Made by a program: the position numbers and the translations under genes. A DNA stretch of 64,000 nt from Hypholoma sublateritium FD-334 SS-4 (Eukaryota; Basidiomycota; Agaricomycetes; Agaricales; Strophariaceae). The first letter of the stretch is position 1, and every line of letters begins with the position of its first letter. The stretch spans positions 113,347-177,346 of the forward strand of contig KN817601.1 in assembly GCA_000827495.1 (NCBI GenBank), given 5' to 3'. Below the pieces are notes generated by a model, which saw nothing but the letters and a program-made list of their open reading frames with translations, made no database searches and was not told where the DNA came from. Below, piece by piece: positions 12,601 to 24,994 of the stretch.

Positions 12601-15600
12601 ATCAGACCTTTTAATCCTTGGCGTCCAGATTTTTGCCATTGGGGGTGAGAGAATTAGAATTGATAGTACTTCTGGCACAGTTACTAAAATCTGACAGTTC
12701 TGTGGATCGTTGATGCGGGTATCCCGAGTATGAATTGCCCAGCAACTTTCTACAAGAAAATACCTTGAACGAGCACTTGATTTATAGTGAAAGGTGTACG
12801 TACTTCCGTTCAACCTTTTATCAAACCTGGCATATACCTCCGCTGCTACTTGTGCGACAAGGGACTTGGTTGGCGCGACGTAGACAAGGATGCCGTCGTC
12901 GGACTCTCTTAAGATTTTCTCCATTGCATAAAACGAAATGAATGTCTTCCCGGCGCTTGTCGGTGCTACAGAATCGGATTAGGCACAAATTATAAGTTGT
13001 AAAAAAACAAATTACGTACCAACAACTAGAAGGGATTTGTTCTGGTCAATGCCATCTAAAACTCTCCGCTGCCATGCATCGGGTTCAAACTTTACACGTG
13101 TGTCTGGCAAACTATCCATGCTTCTGTCCATGTAATCGCCGAATAAACGAAGTTGCCAGACGATAGGATGCTCGGTAATCGCCATGAAACTGTAAGCTGG
13201 CAAAGCAGTTTTGGTCTTTGAGCTGACGAGCTTGATGAATGAAAATCCTTTTCGATGGTCTACGACATGTAGTGTCGAGAAGAGGCTGTCGATGAAGCTA
13301 GAGAATCCGAGGGTAATAAGAACAGATGTGACCGCCTTTCTTGTAAAAGGCGTGATGACCTTCTTGCGACAAATATCCTGAATTGTTTTCATAAAGAACA
13401 CCGTGTACTTATCTCGGTTGGAAGGCGATGATTTGTCACTCTCTTCTTTCCACTGCTGGAGCTTTAACTGCATGTGGTAGACCTGCATCTCGACAAATAT
13501 ATGGGGTTCGTTCGTCAATGTCTTATTTCTAAACAAGGTGGCGATATGCTGAAGTTGCGCAGGTAATGGTTGGTTCGACATTTTCGCCAGGTGCTCAGTC
13601 CACTTCACTTCTACGTTCTTTTTAGATGTAGCCAATCTGTCATCTTCAATTTGATGTTTCAGTCTCTCTGTCGAGTTAGGAGTGCATGGTTCCCTGGTCT
13701 GTGAAATAAAAGTGAACATTGTATATAAAATACAGTACAGAGAAAGCATGGTACGTACCAATTGCTTATTAGCCTTACGCTCTGCTTTCGAAGATTTGGA
13801 TGGTGCAACAGGTAAAATAACCATCTGCTGAATGCTTGCTCCCGCAGCTCCCGTAAGAGTGGCAGCCTGCTCCTGCAATTGAACCCTTTGTTTTTGGGCC
13901 CACCGTGACCGCTTCAAATTATCTTTCGGATCTGTGGACTGCGATTGAAGTCCCCCAAGGTGGTGAGGGAGTACCGATTTATGATTATGCCAATGCTGAT
14001 TGTCAGACCAGATGACCCTACTCCCAGGGGGGTTCGCCAAAGAGTCGGTCTCGCTTGATGAGAGGTCGAAACTTGAGAATACCTCGTCAAAGATTGGGTT
14101 GTTGAACGGAAGTAACAAGCGACAGTCTTGAAGTTGTTGGATTTTAGAGGAAGGAAGCCAATCCTTAGAGTCCGAGTACCGCAATCGGAAGGCAGTGAAA
14201 TCCAAAGCCGGTCCTCCCAGATTTTTCCAGATTTCTTGCGATTTCTGCTGTATGACAGAACCAATCATCATTTCAATCTCTTCTCGGTGTGTCAGAGCGA
14301 GCGAAGTGAGGGTGATGAAGATCGTCCCATCGAGCTCCACGTTCTGGTTTCGCGCGGATGTCACTTTTGCCATTCTGACAAAGATTAGGGGTAGAAAGTG
14401 GCGGAGAACGTCCTCCAAACTTGATGGAAGCTGTCTCCGAGTCTGCGCCCTTTGGTGGATTGTCAGAGAGGGGACAAGAAAGATGTGCACAATGAAAAGA
14501 TAGCTGATTTCTGGAGGTACTTCTTTATTTATTGAGCCAATAATATGAATTTCGCGTAAGAGACCTAATAGTCCGTCGCTATTAGAGATCGATCCCCTCA
14601 GTGGATCGAGTAGGCAATCATTGTCGCCAAATGTGGAAACAAAGATCCCTTGTAACGAGGCCCGGATGGATCGAATGGCTGGCTGAAGAGCTTCTAGAAT
14701 AGCCTTACTCTCGGTACGGACAAGCGGTTCGTACACAAAGGAAAATATCTGAGATGTCCGTTGGCATGGGACAAGGGATTGAATTTAGAAATACTCACCT
14801 TGGAATCACGATACTCAGCTCCGTTCAACATCGCCACCGATAACCCACGAGAATGAATGTCTAACAAGAACGAGCGATGAAGAAAAGTTATCGGAGATTT
14901 TGTGAGTGCAGCCTCAACACTACCGTCGTTTGACATCACAAACATGGGCTGAAGATGAACCGTCAATACTGTCAAAAAAGAAGCACACAATGTTTTTGAA
15001 CAAAAGTCACCTTATTCTGAGAGGCGTACTGTATCCATGACGGGTCATCAAGATCTTCAAAAACATGGACACCAAATGGGAGTTTGAGTAAATGGTTGAA
15101 TAGCATAGATCGAGCAAGGATTCTGGATGCAACTGCAAACTCGTCTCTTTCCATCTGTATCGAAAGATGTTTTGTGTCTATAGAAGAGGTCATTGAGATA
15201 CATATGAAAAGTGAGCAAAGAGTCTCACTATCCCAGAAAACAATTTCGAAATTAGCGTGTCGTTGGTGATATTCTACGAGAAGACGTTCCAAACTGTGAT
15301 ATGCATGCAATATCTGAAAACTGAAACCTGAGGTGCTCTGATTAGCCAGATGCCACACATTAAGCTGGGTATGTACTGTACCATTTCGTCCGATGGACAG
15401 TAGTTGGTCGTCGAGGACGATCTGCAACAGTGCTTCGCCTGATGGAAGAGCTGTTAGTCAGACATGTATAGCCCAATGTAGCCACGTAAAGTTATTTGCT
15501 GACCGTCCATGATGAAGAGTTCACTCCCTGCATAATCTCCTAACAGGTCCATCCAACGGGAAGATCTGCTGGTGTTTACAAACCAGGTATCAATCAAGGA

Positions 15601-15672
15601 CCACATGTATGAGTCGTCCTCTATTTTGCTTGAGCCTTTGCTGCCTTGTGAGGTGACACCTTCGAGATGCAT
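9645..15672 (-). CDS. DDX60-like Ski2-family DExH RNA helicase
   Basis: Superfamily 2 helicase resembling mammalian DDX60, an interferon-induced protein linked to RNA sensing and decay, with fungal relatives of unclear role. The start ATG at 15672 leads an N-terminus of DDX60 type ([16 protein letters not shown]). The core reads in order: [10 protein letters not shown] before the P-loop APTSAGKT (12946-12966), [13 protein letters not shown] (motif Ia), DEIHSIG with the DEIH box at 12528-12539, and [15 protein letters not shown] (motif III). Then come [13 protein letters not shown] (motif V) and [17 protein letters not shown] (motif VI, about 11028-11054). A long C-terminal helical region ends at the stop at 9645. 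The ~2000-residue size over many short introns fits the family. All key helicase residues are present, so the gene looks functional. The flanking gap to the AKR gene holds the promoter. Confidence 0.9.
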
Positions 15673-16252
15673 AGCTTTTGAGAGGAGGAGTGTTATTGAT
15701 GAGAGTGGGTTTAGTATCGGATGCGAAGGCCCTCATGGCCTAAGGCTTTGAGCTAACGAGTTCCGAAATGCAAAAGCTCAGGCTCCCATTAAGCGCCTGT
15801 AGCCATATGCAGACAGCGGAGTTGAATTTGAGATCCTTGGTTGACAAAGAACCGCAGCTGCTTTATCGCACAGTCACGGTAGAACTGCGTTTTCAAGAGT
15901 CATCGTCAATGGGGGCCATTCCGAGTCACGACTCACAGCCCAGGAAATGCAAGCACTTGGTTACTTATCGTTGCATTGCCTAGCATTAATCGGCGCCTTG
16001 ATGTCCAAGCCAACGAGGTACAGGATTGATTAGAGTTTGAGGGCGTATTGAGGGCCGCTAAAGGTTTGAATAAGGTTCGGCGGTACATAGATGCAAGGAG
16101 ACGCCGCAAGGTGGACGCAACAAGCGTGGGCCGGAACGGGCCGATTGGCGGGCCGCGCAAACGGCAACCACGGATAGCTCAGCACATACCGAAGTATAAA
16201 ATGGGCGGAGCTCCTTATCTTTCCATCGATACTTCTTCCAACTCAAATTAGC
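15673..16252. other. Divergent intergenic region (helicase / aldo-keto reductase)
   Basis: No gene is seen here. It contains the promoters of the helicase (minus) and of the reductase (plus), including an inverted CCAAT (ATTGG, 16144-16148) and the TATA box listed separately. Confidence 0.5.
16195..16201 (+). promoter_or_regulatory. TATA box of aldo-keto reductase gene
   Basis: TATAAAA lies 52 bp upstream of the ATG at 16253, with an ATTGG (reverse CCAAT) about 50 bp further up. The spacing suits a regulated core promoter with a short leader. Its use is inferred. Confidence 0.55.
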
Positions 16253-17823
16253 ATGTCCGGAGGACCCAGATTCAAGCTTGACCATGGCGCAGAGATCCCA
16301 GCGATTGGTCTAGGTGCCCGAGCACAGAGTACATTTCCGATAAGTCAGCTAACGCCTGGCCAGGAACCTGGCAGTCGAAGGCGGGCGAGGTCGAGGCCGC
16401 AGTCGCCTATGCCATCAAAGAGGCGGGTTACAGAGCCATCGATTGCGCATGGTGAGAAGCTGATCCTTGTGGGCCTTCCGAGCAGCGCTTGACCCTGCAC
16501 GATCCCCCCGCTCCAGGGCGTATGGGAACGAGAAAGAGGTTGGCGAGGGAATCCGTGCCTCTGGTGTCCCTAGGTCCGATATTTTTGTAGGTCTTGACTC
16601 ACCTGATATGCAGTGGAAATCAGCAGCTGCCGTGCAGACTGCAGCTTGAGAATAATTGTGGCAGCATGCATCAAGTGACTCACCATCTCATGTTGCCCCT
16701 CAGATCACCAGCAAGCTCTGGGGCACCTGGCACTCTCGCGTCGAGGAATGTCTCGACCAGACGCTCGCCAATCTCGGCACTGATTATCTTGATTGTGAGC
16801 GCACCCAACTTAATTGGCGATCCGCGAATGCAACAGAACTGAATCATCCGCCAGTGTACCTCGTCCACTGGCCTGTGCCATTAAATCCCAAGGGAAACCA
16901 CCCCGTGTTCCCAACGCTCTCAAGCGGAAAGCGGGACGTAGATCACGATTGGTTATTGAAGGACACTTGGAAACAAATGGAGGCTGTTTTGAAGAAGGGT
17001 GAGAATTCGTCCCCGCTCTGGTCGTGATGCCTTACAAAACTGACGACACGTACTTGTTTATTCAAAGGCAAGGTCAAATCAATCGGTGTTTCGAATTTCT
17101 CCGAAAGCAAACTAAACGAAATACTGCCAACCGCTGAAATAATTCCTGCCGTTAATCAGGTTTGTAGAATAAGTTTTGAGTTCTTGGAATGGATTTTCGC
17201 TTACGCTGTCATAGCTTGAAATACACATTTACAATCCGCAACATAAGTTGGTCGCGTTTAATAAGTCCAAAGGAATTGTCACGCAGGCCTACTCACCACT
17301 AGGATCGACCAATTCGCCGCTCTTGGCCGACGAAATCGCCGTAGAAATAGCAAAGAAACATTCTCTGCAGCCAGCAGATGTTCTACTAGGGTATCTCAGT
17401 ACGTTATTTGTTTACCAGCCGCCGTGCCGCAATGCTGATCTGTAACTCGGCATTTACAGTCGCGAAGGGTATCGTAGTCCTTCCCAAGTCCGTTACTCCT
17501 GCCCGCATTGCGAGCAACTTCACTGGAGCACTTGCCGGTGCTGAAAAGTTAGACACTCTCGATATCGAAAAACTCGACGGTCTGGCAGCGAATGGGAAAC
17601 AGAAAAGGTGGGCCATTCCCGCGTTCTGCCACTGTAGTTTTTTGAGTATTGTGAAAACCACGTATACTGACGGGCCTTTTATCATTTTCTGTCGCAGGTT
17701 CATCACCCCTCCCTGGCGTACGTATCTCCTTCAAAAGGCGGTGATTACGACAGTATGTACTTACTTGCGTTTTACCCAGCCGTCGAACTTGGATTCGAAC
17801 ATTGGCCCCCGTTGCCGCAATAG
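16253..17823 (+). CDS. Aldo-keto reductase (GCY1/GLD1-like)
   Basis: NADPH-dependent reductase of aldehydes, uronic acids or ketoses. The protein starts MSGGPRFKLDHGAEIPAIGLG and, after an intron, continues TWQSKAGEVEAAVAYAIKEAG. The catalytic tetrad is visible across exons: Asp in AIDCAW, Tyr in AYGNE, Lys in ITSKLW, and His in YLVHWPV. The cofactor-binding part shows SIGVSNFSESKL, IPAVNQ, AYSPLGSTNSPLL and GIVVLPKSVTPARI. The last exon encodes VELGFEHWPPLPQ and stops at 17821-17823, the usual AKR end. At least seven short introns occur. It precedes myo-inositol oxygenase on the same strand. Fungal AKRs of this class include D-glucuronate/D-galacturonate reductases and glycerol dehydrogenases, so a role in reducing the glucuronate made by MIOX is attractive but unproven. 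Confidence 0.88.
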
Positions 17824-19086
17824 ACAACTCCATGAACGGAATCTCCAATAGCCAAGTCTGCAACACGAGTATTGATCGGACCTTGTAATGTAGGTAATCT
17901 ACCGTCATCTGAGGCCGCTTGTAACTTGCAAACCTTTGTAAACCTCAAAGATCCGAAGTTGTACAATTTTTTTTCAGTCCTATGCTGTGTCTGTTTCGCT
18001 AGACTGCGCTTCCGGCGGCGGCGAAATGAAGATTGCATACCAGAAGTCTAGACCTCTGATAAATGAACGGCGAACGGACATAACTTACAAAGATTCATGT
18101 GCAAGCATCGTTGAAAGAATATTAATAGTGAATTCAATACAGTGCGAATGTCGCGGGTCGTAAGGATGTTATGGGGCTCGGATTGTGGGAGAGAGAAATC
18201 ACAATGGCTGTGAGAACGACTGAGTAAACAGCAAGGACTCTCAGGCTTACGCGTGACCTGATGGAGTATTAGGAGGAAATTATCGCGATTGAATAAGTAG
18301 TAAGTACTGGCAGTGCCCTCAGCTCTATCTGATAAATTATCCCATGGGCATGTCAGTCGTTCAGATAAGAATATGTACATAGAACTTGAGAGATACGACA
18401 TTTCCTACCTTTGACACTGATAGATGCAAAGCCGATCGCCGTGAAAAGCCTGCGAGCCCTTGGCAAGGCCTCAAAATCGCGGGGATGGGGATACGTCTGG
18501 TTCAAGATCCTGGTAACATAGATATGTGTGTCCAGATTGATCTTCGGGTCTGAAAATGAAGTAATCTAGTGATGGGTTGAGCCCTGTCGAGCCCTGTCGA
18601 GCCGCAGCGCTGTAGTCAGTGGCTGGAAAGCTGAAGTGGTCCTTCACGCCGTCATGCGCACGGTTCGCCGGGGGCTATTTCGGCGTCAACGACTGGTTGG
18701 CCCACGTCATAGAACGCTTTGACTGACTTTGTGAGAGCTAGTTCAATTTTACTACATTTGTCGCGTTCGCTGGTTGGGCATGCGCTGGAAAAGCTAATGC
18801 TATTCACGGGGAAACGCAAGACAATCTGGCTTGCCATGCGAGCTCCCCTGGCAACACGTGGCGACGGAGCGCGTGTATTCCCCGATCCAGGCCAAGTTCC
18901 CAGGCCTCCTCAACGCTCCCAGTTGGCTCCCAGGCAAGTCCCTTTGAAACCTTTTATTACAACTGACTCCGGAGGATCTGCAGATTAGATCATTTTTGCC
19001 ACTGCACATCCTCCAGCTCATAAAAGGCGACCGCCCTTTGCGCAATATGGTCAGCAACACAACCTCTCTCCTCTCCTCAAAACAAA
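17824..19086. other. Intergenic region upstream of MIOX
   Basis: No recognisable gene in 1.26 kb; several short open frames on both strands look like noise. A small direct duplication of GAGCCCTGTC lies at 18579-18603. The 3' part carries the MIOX promoter. Confidence 0.4.
19019..19026 (+). promoter_or_regulatory. TATA-like box of MIOX gene
   Basis: CATAAAAG lies about 60 bp before the ATG at 19087, similar in placement to the TATA box of the aldo-keto reductase gene. Inference from position only. Confidence 0.4.
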
Positions 19087-20365
19087 ATGCCAGCCACATC
19101 TACTCACAGCGGTCACGATCTCGACATCACCTCCGACGCTATTGACGAAGGTACGCTTACCGCCTCATTCGTTGCTCCATGCTCACCTCACCGTGTCACA
19201 GTGAACGTCCTCAAAGGCAAAATCTGGAACGACAAATCAGAATTCGATGAGACAGTCGACAAAAGTCAATTCCGCGACTACGAATCCGCCTGTGACCGCG
19301 TCAAAAACTTTTACAAAGAGCAACACGGTCGGTGGCACTGAAGTCCCGTATGTTCCTTAAAATTTTACTCACAGCGCGCCTTCAGAGAAGCAAACCGTTG
19401 CATTCAACATCAAGGCCCGTGTCGACTTCAAAACCAAAAAACGCGCCCGTATGGGCGTCTGGGAGGCAATTGAACTGTTGAACACGTTGATCGACGAATC
19501 GGACCCTGATGTAAGTCGCGTTGACGGCTATCACCAGCGTTCGGCTCATGACGTCAATTTTGCAGACAAGCATATCTCAGATTGATCATTTGCTGCAGAC
19601 AGCTGAAGCCATTCGAGCAGACGAAAAGCCCGAGTGGATGCAGGTATGTTCCTGACCGCTCTTTTCCACGATGGTGCTCATGTTCCGGACAGGTGGCTGG
19701 GCTTGTACATGATCTTGGGAAACTCCTTCTCCTCTTCGGTTCAGAGGGGCAATGGGACGTCGTTGGTGTAAGTATAACCTTGATATTTTTTCGGATCTTA
19801 GCTGACTTGACTCCTTTATTCAGGACACATTCGGTGATTATCTTCCCCATAAAGCTATCTTTCCATTCTCATCTATCATTTGCCATAGTTGTCGGGTGCA
19901 AGTTTTCAGACAAGAACATATATCCCGAAACCTTCAAGAGCAACCCGGACTCTCATGACGCCATATACTCGACCGAATACGGTATCTACAAACCCAACTG
20001 TGGCCTTGACAATGTGATGTTGTCTTGGGGGCATGATGAAGTATGTTTGGGCCATACCACTGCTGCTGTTCTCATGTCTCACGATGATTGCTTTTTAGTA
20101 TCTCTACAACGTCCTCAAGGATCAGAGTTATCTGCCCGCCGAAGCTCTGGCCATGATCCGCTACCATAGCTTCTATCCGTGGCACAGGGAAGGTGCTTAC
20201 TCCCACCTTACCAACGAAAAAGACCTTAGCGTCCTCGAAGCCGTCAAGGCCTTCAACCCTTACGACCTTTATAGCAAATGCGACGAAGCCATCGACGTGG
20301 ACGTGCTGCGCCCATACTATCAAGGCCTCATCGAAAAATTCTTTCCACCTATTCTCGACTGGTGA
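19087..20365 (+). CDS. miox: myo-Inositol oxygenase (MIOX)
   Basis: Di-iron oxygenase converting myo-inositol to D-glucuronate in the cytosol (EC 1.13.99.1). The start is the ATG at 19087 ([21 protein letters not shown]); the protein ends FPPILDW before the stop at 20363-20365. Expected metal ligands are present: His in [11 protein letters not shown], His-Asp in [14 protein letters not shown], His in LSWGHDEY, His in [10 protein letters not shown], and Asp in [11 protein letters not shown]. The family signatures [23 protein letters not shown] and [25 protein letters not shown], here split only by normal introns, are easily recognised. Introns include those at about 19152-19200, 19330-19386, 19511-19564, 19645-19693, 19768-19823 and 20041-20098. 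Full length for the family (about 300 residues). It lies between an aldo-keto reductase and a HAD phosphatase on the same strand. Confidence 0.95.
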
Positions 20366-20902
20366 TCATTCCCCGCCCGTCTCCTTCCTTACGCGTGTGT
20401 TTTGTCTGTGTATCTGTTTTCTGTCCAGCAGTTGTCCCATAGAAGATTTCGTGTTGTTACACCCTACTGGTAACATTTTGCTGTCATGTCCCATCTCCTT
20501 CGCGCTTCCTAGACGATCTTGCTGAATTCCCGTCCACTGTAGACTCTGGTATGGACTTCGTTAACTATATACCTTAATTATTTGTTGCAGTAGCCTCGTA
20601 GACAAAATTGTATCCACCATCGTAGTAATATAATAAGTTATTTGTCCTTTTCAACCGTTCGGCGAAATCCCGTGGATTACTGACCTCAGTGCAAGGTGAC
20701 GTCGACTGCACATTCATTATATACTTTGGGCATGCGACCCAAAAAAAGTTACTCTTGGATTTCCCTACATAAGATTTTTCATGCCACTTGGCCCAAACTT
20801 GGCCTGAAAGTAATTAATATTGGGATCAGCGCGGCAGATTTCGGCTTGCCCGTGATAAGATAAGAGCCCGACACCGATGGATGCTTTGACAAAGCCACCA
20901 CA
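20366..20902. other. Intergenic region MIOX / HAD phosphatase
   Basis: 3' untranslated sequence of MIOX and promoter of the next gene. A TATATA-like stretch occurs near 20720. No gene seen. Confidence 0.4.
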
Positions 20903-22289
20903 ATGTCTGAACCATCTGCCCCGGAGAGCACACTGCCATACCCCCCTATCCATCGGGACAAGCGTTTTGTCGTCCTATCTGACTGGTGCGCCGAACCTGT
21001 TATATGCGGCACGCGTTTAAGCCGGCGGCCTAGCTGATTTGCGCCGGTAGGGATGGCACGATCACCACGCACGATTCCAATGACTGTATGTATGCTATTA
21101 CACGCGCCATTCTGCGTCCGCGTCCACTAATTGGTTCTGCAGATATGACGGACAATCTGGGTTTCGGAAAGGCTCAGCGGCGAGCGGGGAACCTCGAGAT
21201 CCTGGCTGGCCACGACACGTTCAGGTAATGTCCGACGCGCGATATTACTACGCGCGATCACGCCGCGTGCTGAGCCGATTTGCGCATCCCTATAGAGATG
21301 GATTTCGCAAAATGCTCGCGAGCATTGTCGCGAACGGCCATACGTTCGAGGAGTGCAAGGAAATTTTGCGCCAGAGTGCGTACCGGGTGCAATCCAACTG
21401 GTCCCACAGCGTCTAAGCGCCGCATATAGATATCAAGCTAGATCCCGGCTTCAAAGATTTCTACGCCTGGTGCAAGGAGAACGATGTCCCAGTCATCATC
21501 GTATCCAGGTCAGTTGCAGCGGCGGGATATCAAACACCCTCCTCCCACCGCGCCATGGCGTGCATCTCCATGGGTCACCCCCATCCCCTTCAGCCTGGCT
21601 AATAATATAAAATTTCTCTGCGCAGCGGCATGGCTCCACTCATCCGAGCGGTGCTTTCGAACCTCATAGGGGACGCGGACGCAGCTGATATCGAAATAAT
21701 CGCAAATGATGTCTACGTCTTCCCTGATGGCAAGTGGGAGATCCAGTTCAGACACCCGTCCAGGTGAGCCGCCCGCCGCCCCTAGATCAAGGACGCCGCA
21801 ATATCCAACCACGCGAGCTCCACGCGTTCCATAACGTACGCGCGATCAACGTGGTCGCCGTGTCAGACGTGCGCGGCTCCGCCGCCCCACTCCGTGTCCA
21901 TACAATGCCGATCACACACAAAGGCTAACGTTCACAACGCAGCGGCTTCGGACACGACAAATCGCAGGCGATTCTCCCATACCGCAAGTTGCCGCAGCCT
22001 CCAACATTATTTTTCTTCGGGGACGGTGTCTCAGGTACGAAGCGCCCGGTGGAATCACGGATAAAAGCTTTCCGGGCTGATCTGGTTGGTTACTGTAGAT
22101 ATTTCGGCTGCCAAATACGCAGATGTGCTCTTCGTCAAAACCAAGGAAGACGGCGAAAACGATCTGTCGGTATACTGCCAACGCGAAGGCATTAAACATA
22201 TTCTTTTCTCCGATTTCTCCAAGGCGCTTCCTACTGTCGAGTCCATCGTGAAGGGCGAGAAGACGATAGAAGATGTCATCAACGCCTAG
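20903..22289 (+). CDS. HAD-like phosphatase (PSP/PHOSPHO-type, sugar-alcohol phosphatase-like)
   Basis: Haloacid-dehalogenase family phosphomonoesterase. The start is the ATG at 20903 (MSEPSAPESTLPYPPIHRDK). Motif I, FVVLSDWDGTITTHDSND, is built over the first intron and carries the DxDGT nucleophile. Next come YMTDNLGFGKAQRRAGN, a helical cap (DGFRKMLASIVANGHTFEECKEIL), motif II (VPVIIVSSGMAPLIRAVLSNL), motif III around SGFGHDKSQAI, and motif IV near FFFGDGVSDISAAKYADVLF. The stop is at 22287-22289. It resembles fungal HAD proteins related to the yeast sugar-alcohol phosphatase Ynl010w; the substrate cannot be told from sequence. The motif I Asp residues are intact. It follows MIOX by 537 bp on the same strand. 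Confidence 0.82.
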
Positions 22290-22897
22290 AGTCATAGACA
22301 CATGGCTGTGGTAATTTTAAAAGGCCCATGTGAATCCTAGAACATACGAATTATCGTGATTTACAGTAAGTAGAAGGGGCGCAACGAGATGTGCGTATGC
22401 TCGCACGGTGTATTTAGCGGATAAAAGGGCACAATTCGGGTCCTTGCAAGTCTGAAAGGCTACCCTTACTGGGGCGATCGCGAACTATGAGTGAAATGCA
22501 ACGATCTACAAGGGCTGAGCGCCAAAATCCCGGGATATGTTCAGCTACTGGTGCCGTGCTGGAGCCTGGCGCCTGAAGCTTGATGAAACAAGCCTATTCT
22601 CGGCCAAATTTCCCTATTACGATTTTTCGGAAGGAAAGCAAGCAGGATCAGGGACGCAATGGAAAATGCCGGGAAATATGGGCGCTACCCCCATATGAGG
22701 AGAGAATGGCAGTGCGGGGTGTCCTGATAACGACGGGGTATGGAGGAATTCGCAGGGCGACGGTATTCGGGTTCACTCGTTCGGCCTTTGACGAAAGATG
22801 GAGAGCTGGAGTCTAGACCGGACTAAACGAAAGAAAGATTCGGGGTCGTATATGTAGGCAGCCACTGGGAAAGTCGTCGTCGAGTTGTAGTCGCCTA
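22290..22897. other. Convergent intergenic region
   Basis: Lies between the 3' ends of the HAD phosphatase (plus) and the Rab GAP (minus). No gene or repeat recognised. Confidence 0.4.
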
Positions 22898-24994
22898 TCA
22901 CGCGCCCGACGGAGCACCCTTGAAAAGCTTTTGCGAAAGCCCGGCGAAAGCGCCTCCGAGCCAACCGCCTACGCGTTTCCAGTCCTTGGCCCCATGTCCG
23001 TGCCCGTCTGCGTAGTAGAAGAGCCCATGCCCCGCTGTGGATTGGCGCGCTTTCATCCCGTAGATGGCCATTGCGACGCCGAGCACAACGACAGTGCCAG
23101 CAAGCATCGTTTTCTTCTCTATCTGACCGAAGGGCGACTTACGCAGCTTGCGACGCTTACGGCGCGCCTTTGCGCTCCCCTCATCCACACTTTTTTCTTT
23201 CTGATCGTGGTGGACGTCCACGTAAGGGTAGACAACGAGTTCGGGGTGAGCCACCATCGCCTCGGCCGTGTGATCTGAGGGGAGGTTCGACGCAGATTCG
23301 GACCACGTGAATATTACGCTCTGCGGGCCCATTATCGAGGAGAGAGCAAGGCCAGAGTCTGATGGCGGGAACTTCTCGTATAGAGCGTCGGCTGCTGTTA
23401 ACAGCTCAACGAGCGTGAGTTTGGGGTGCACGAAAACGGGGTGGGCTGACAATTTCTCGATCTTCGTGTCGTCAGTATTGTCGCCGTTCGGTTTGATCCC
23501 CGAATTCATTGGATCCGGCGACGGGGTATTTGCTTCTACGGTTACTGTTGGATCTATTGGGGAACTAGATTGCAAAGGGTCAATTATTGGAGTTAATGTG
23601 TTGGAGTCGACAACTGAATCGTGTGAGAGCGACTGAACGTCGTCAGTAGTTGCCTCAGAGATTTCAGAGGGTGTAGGCTCGGTAGAGTGCAGGCTGCGTT
23701 CAACTTCAAGCAAAGTAGAATCTGCGCCCGAAGGTGTAAAGGGTACGCTGAGAGCAGCCGTTTCTTCTTCTTTGAAAAAAACACTATTTTCATTCGGCTT
23801 CTCTTCCTCGTCTTTCCAGAGTCCCAGCGCAGCTGTATCCACCTCCGCATCTGCAGGATTATCTGCTAAATGGGGAAGGCTGCTAAGAAGCGAGTGTATC
23901 ATGCCGTCTTCATCCTCTTCTTGAAGGCGGAGAACTTCTTGTTTACGCGAGAGAATGATCTAATATTCAGTTCAAAAAAATACCTCAGGATACTCATCTT
24001 GAAAGCAAACACTCACTGCGGCTGCTAAATATACCGAGGCTACGGGTGGCCGACACAATAAATAATCGAATACATGTTGAATGAGAGGCAGCGTTGGCAT
24101 GTCATGAGAAAAGAGGGTCAAAAGATTGGATAAAGCGAAAAAAGGCAGCGGAGAACTCCTAGAAAAATCGATCATTAGAAATCTCGTGGAAAAGATTCGT
24201 GCATACTGCTCCAGTATCCCTGCATAGTCTGCATCCGCAAGTCCGATGAGGTTCTTGGTCACCCTGAAATGGAAAGTTCATTCTCTAAATCTCAGGGACA
24301 ACTCTGAATATAGTCACCTTAGTAGTCCGAGTACGGGCTCCAAACCGACTCCCATTGAATCTCGAAGTCGATGCAGGCTGGCTTTCTCCAGGCATGGTAA
24401 TTGGAGCTCTTCCGGTAACGTCAGAAAGAAAACGGAAGCAATGTCGTGGTAACCCTGTATAATTACATGAGAAACGTTACACTAAAAGAAAGCGAGATAT
24501 CTACCTGGAAATAACTTAATCTTGGTCGTCGTCGAAATAGTGACACCAGAAGTTGGTGCAAGCCAGCTTGGAGAGTTTCTCTGTCGATTGTTGGTTCTAG
24601 AAATGCCGTCAGCATGAATTTTGGGAGTAAGTGGGCAGAAACGTTATCCGAATGTCACTCACCCGCTGGATAAAGGACGAAACTGCGATCTGTGTCAAGA
24701 CTAATTTGGCGCTCGTCTGAATGTGGCGTGCTCTCCTCAGCAGAATGAGCTTTCGTCTCTTCCTCTTTTACAGGCTTCCGACTCGAACTCGACACATGTA
24801 GCAGGCGCGGCCTGTCCAAAGACCAGCTAAATTAAGAGGAGTGACTGACCCCAGAACTGTTGTACTAACCAAATGTCAACTCGCTCGTTTCCAAAGCCGC
24901 CAGGCTGCAAGCTTGTTGCTCGCAGAGCATTCCAATCTACGCTACCGTTGATTTCTTTGATTTCGTCCTCTGCGGGACTCTCGTTACCGACCAT
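22898..24994 (-). CDS. TBC1D20/Gyp8-like Rab GTPase-activating protein, membrane-anchored
   Basis: TBC-domain GAP for Rab1-type GTPases at the ER/Golgi. Start ATG at 24994 (MVGNESPAEDEIKEING), followed by the family signature WNALRATSLQPGGFGNERVDIWPRLLHV split by introns. Both catalytic fingers are visible: the Arg finger motif IxxDxxR as ISLDTDR, and the Gln finger YxQ as YFQ in RRPRLSYFQGYHDIASV. The TBC domain continues through VTKNLIGLADADYAGILEQYARIF. A long acidic, probably disordered region precedes the C-terminus. There, a hydrophobic segment (TMLAGTVVVLGVAMAIYGM, about 23108-23052) follows a basic stretch (KARRKRRKLRKSP), giving a tail-anchored layout as in TBC1D20. Stop TGA at 22898-22900. 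The tail anchor and both fingers support a functional protein. Confidence 0.88.

Noticed and set aside
18579..18603. GAGCCCTGTC tandem duplication as a possible satellite or CRISPR-like repeat
   Set aside because: Only two and a half units; too short for any repeat class.
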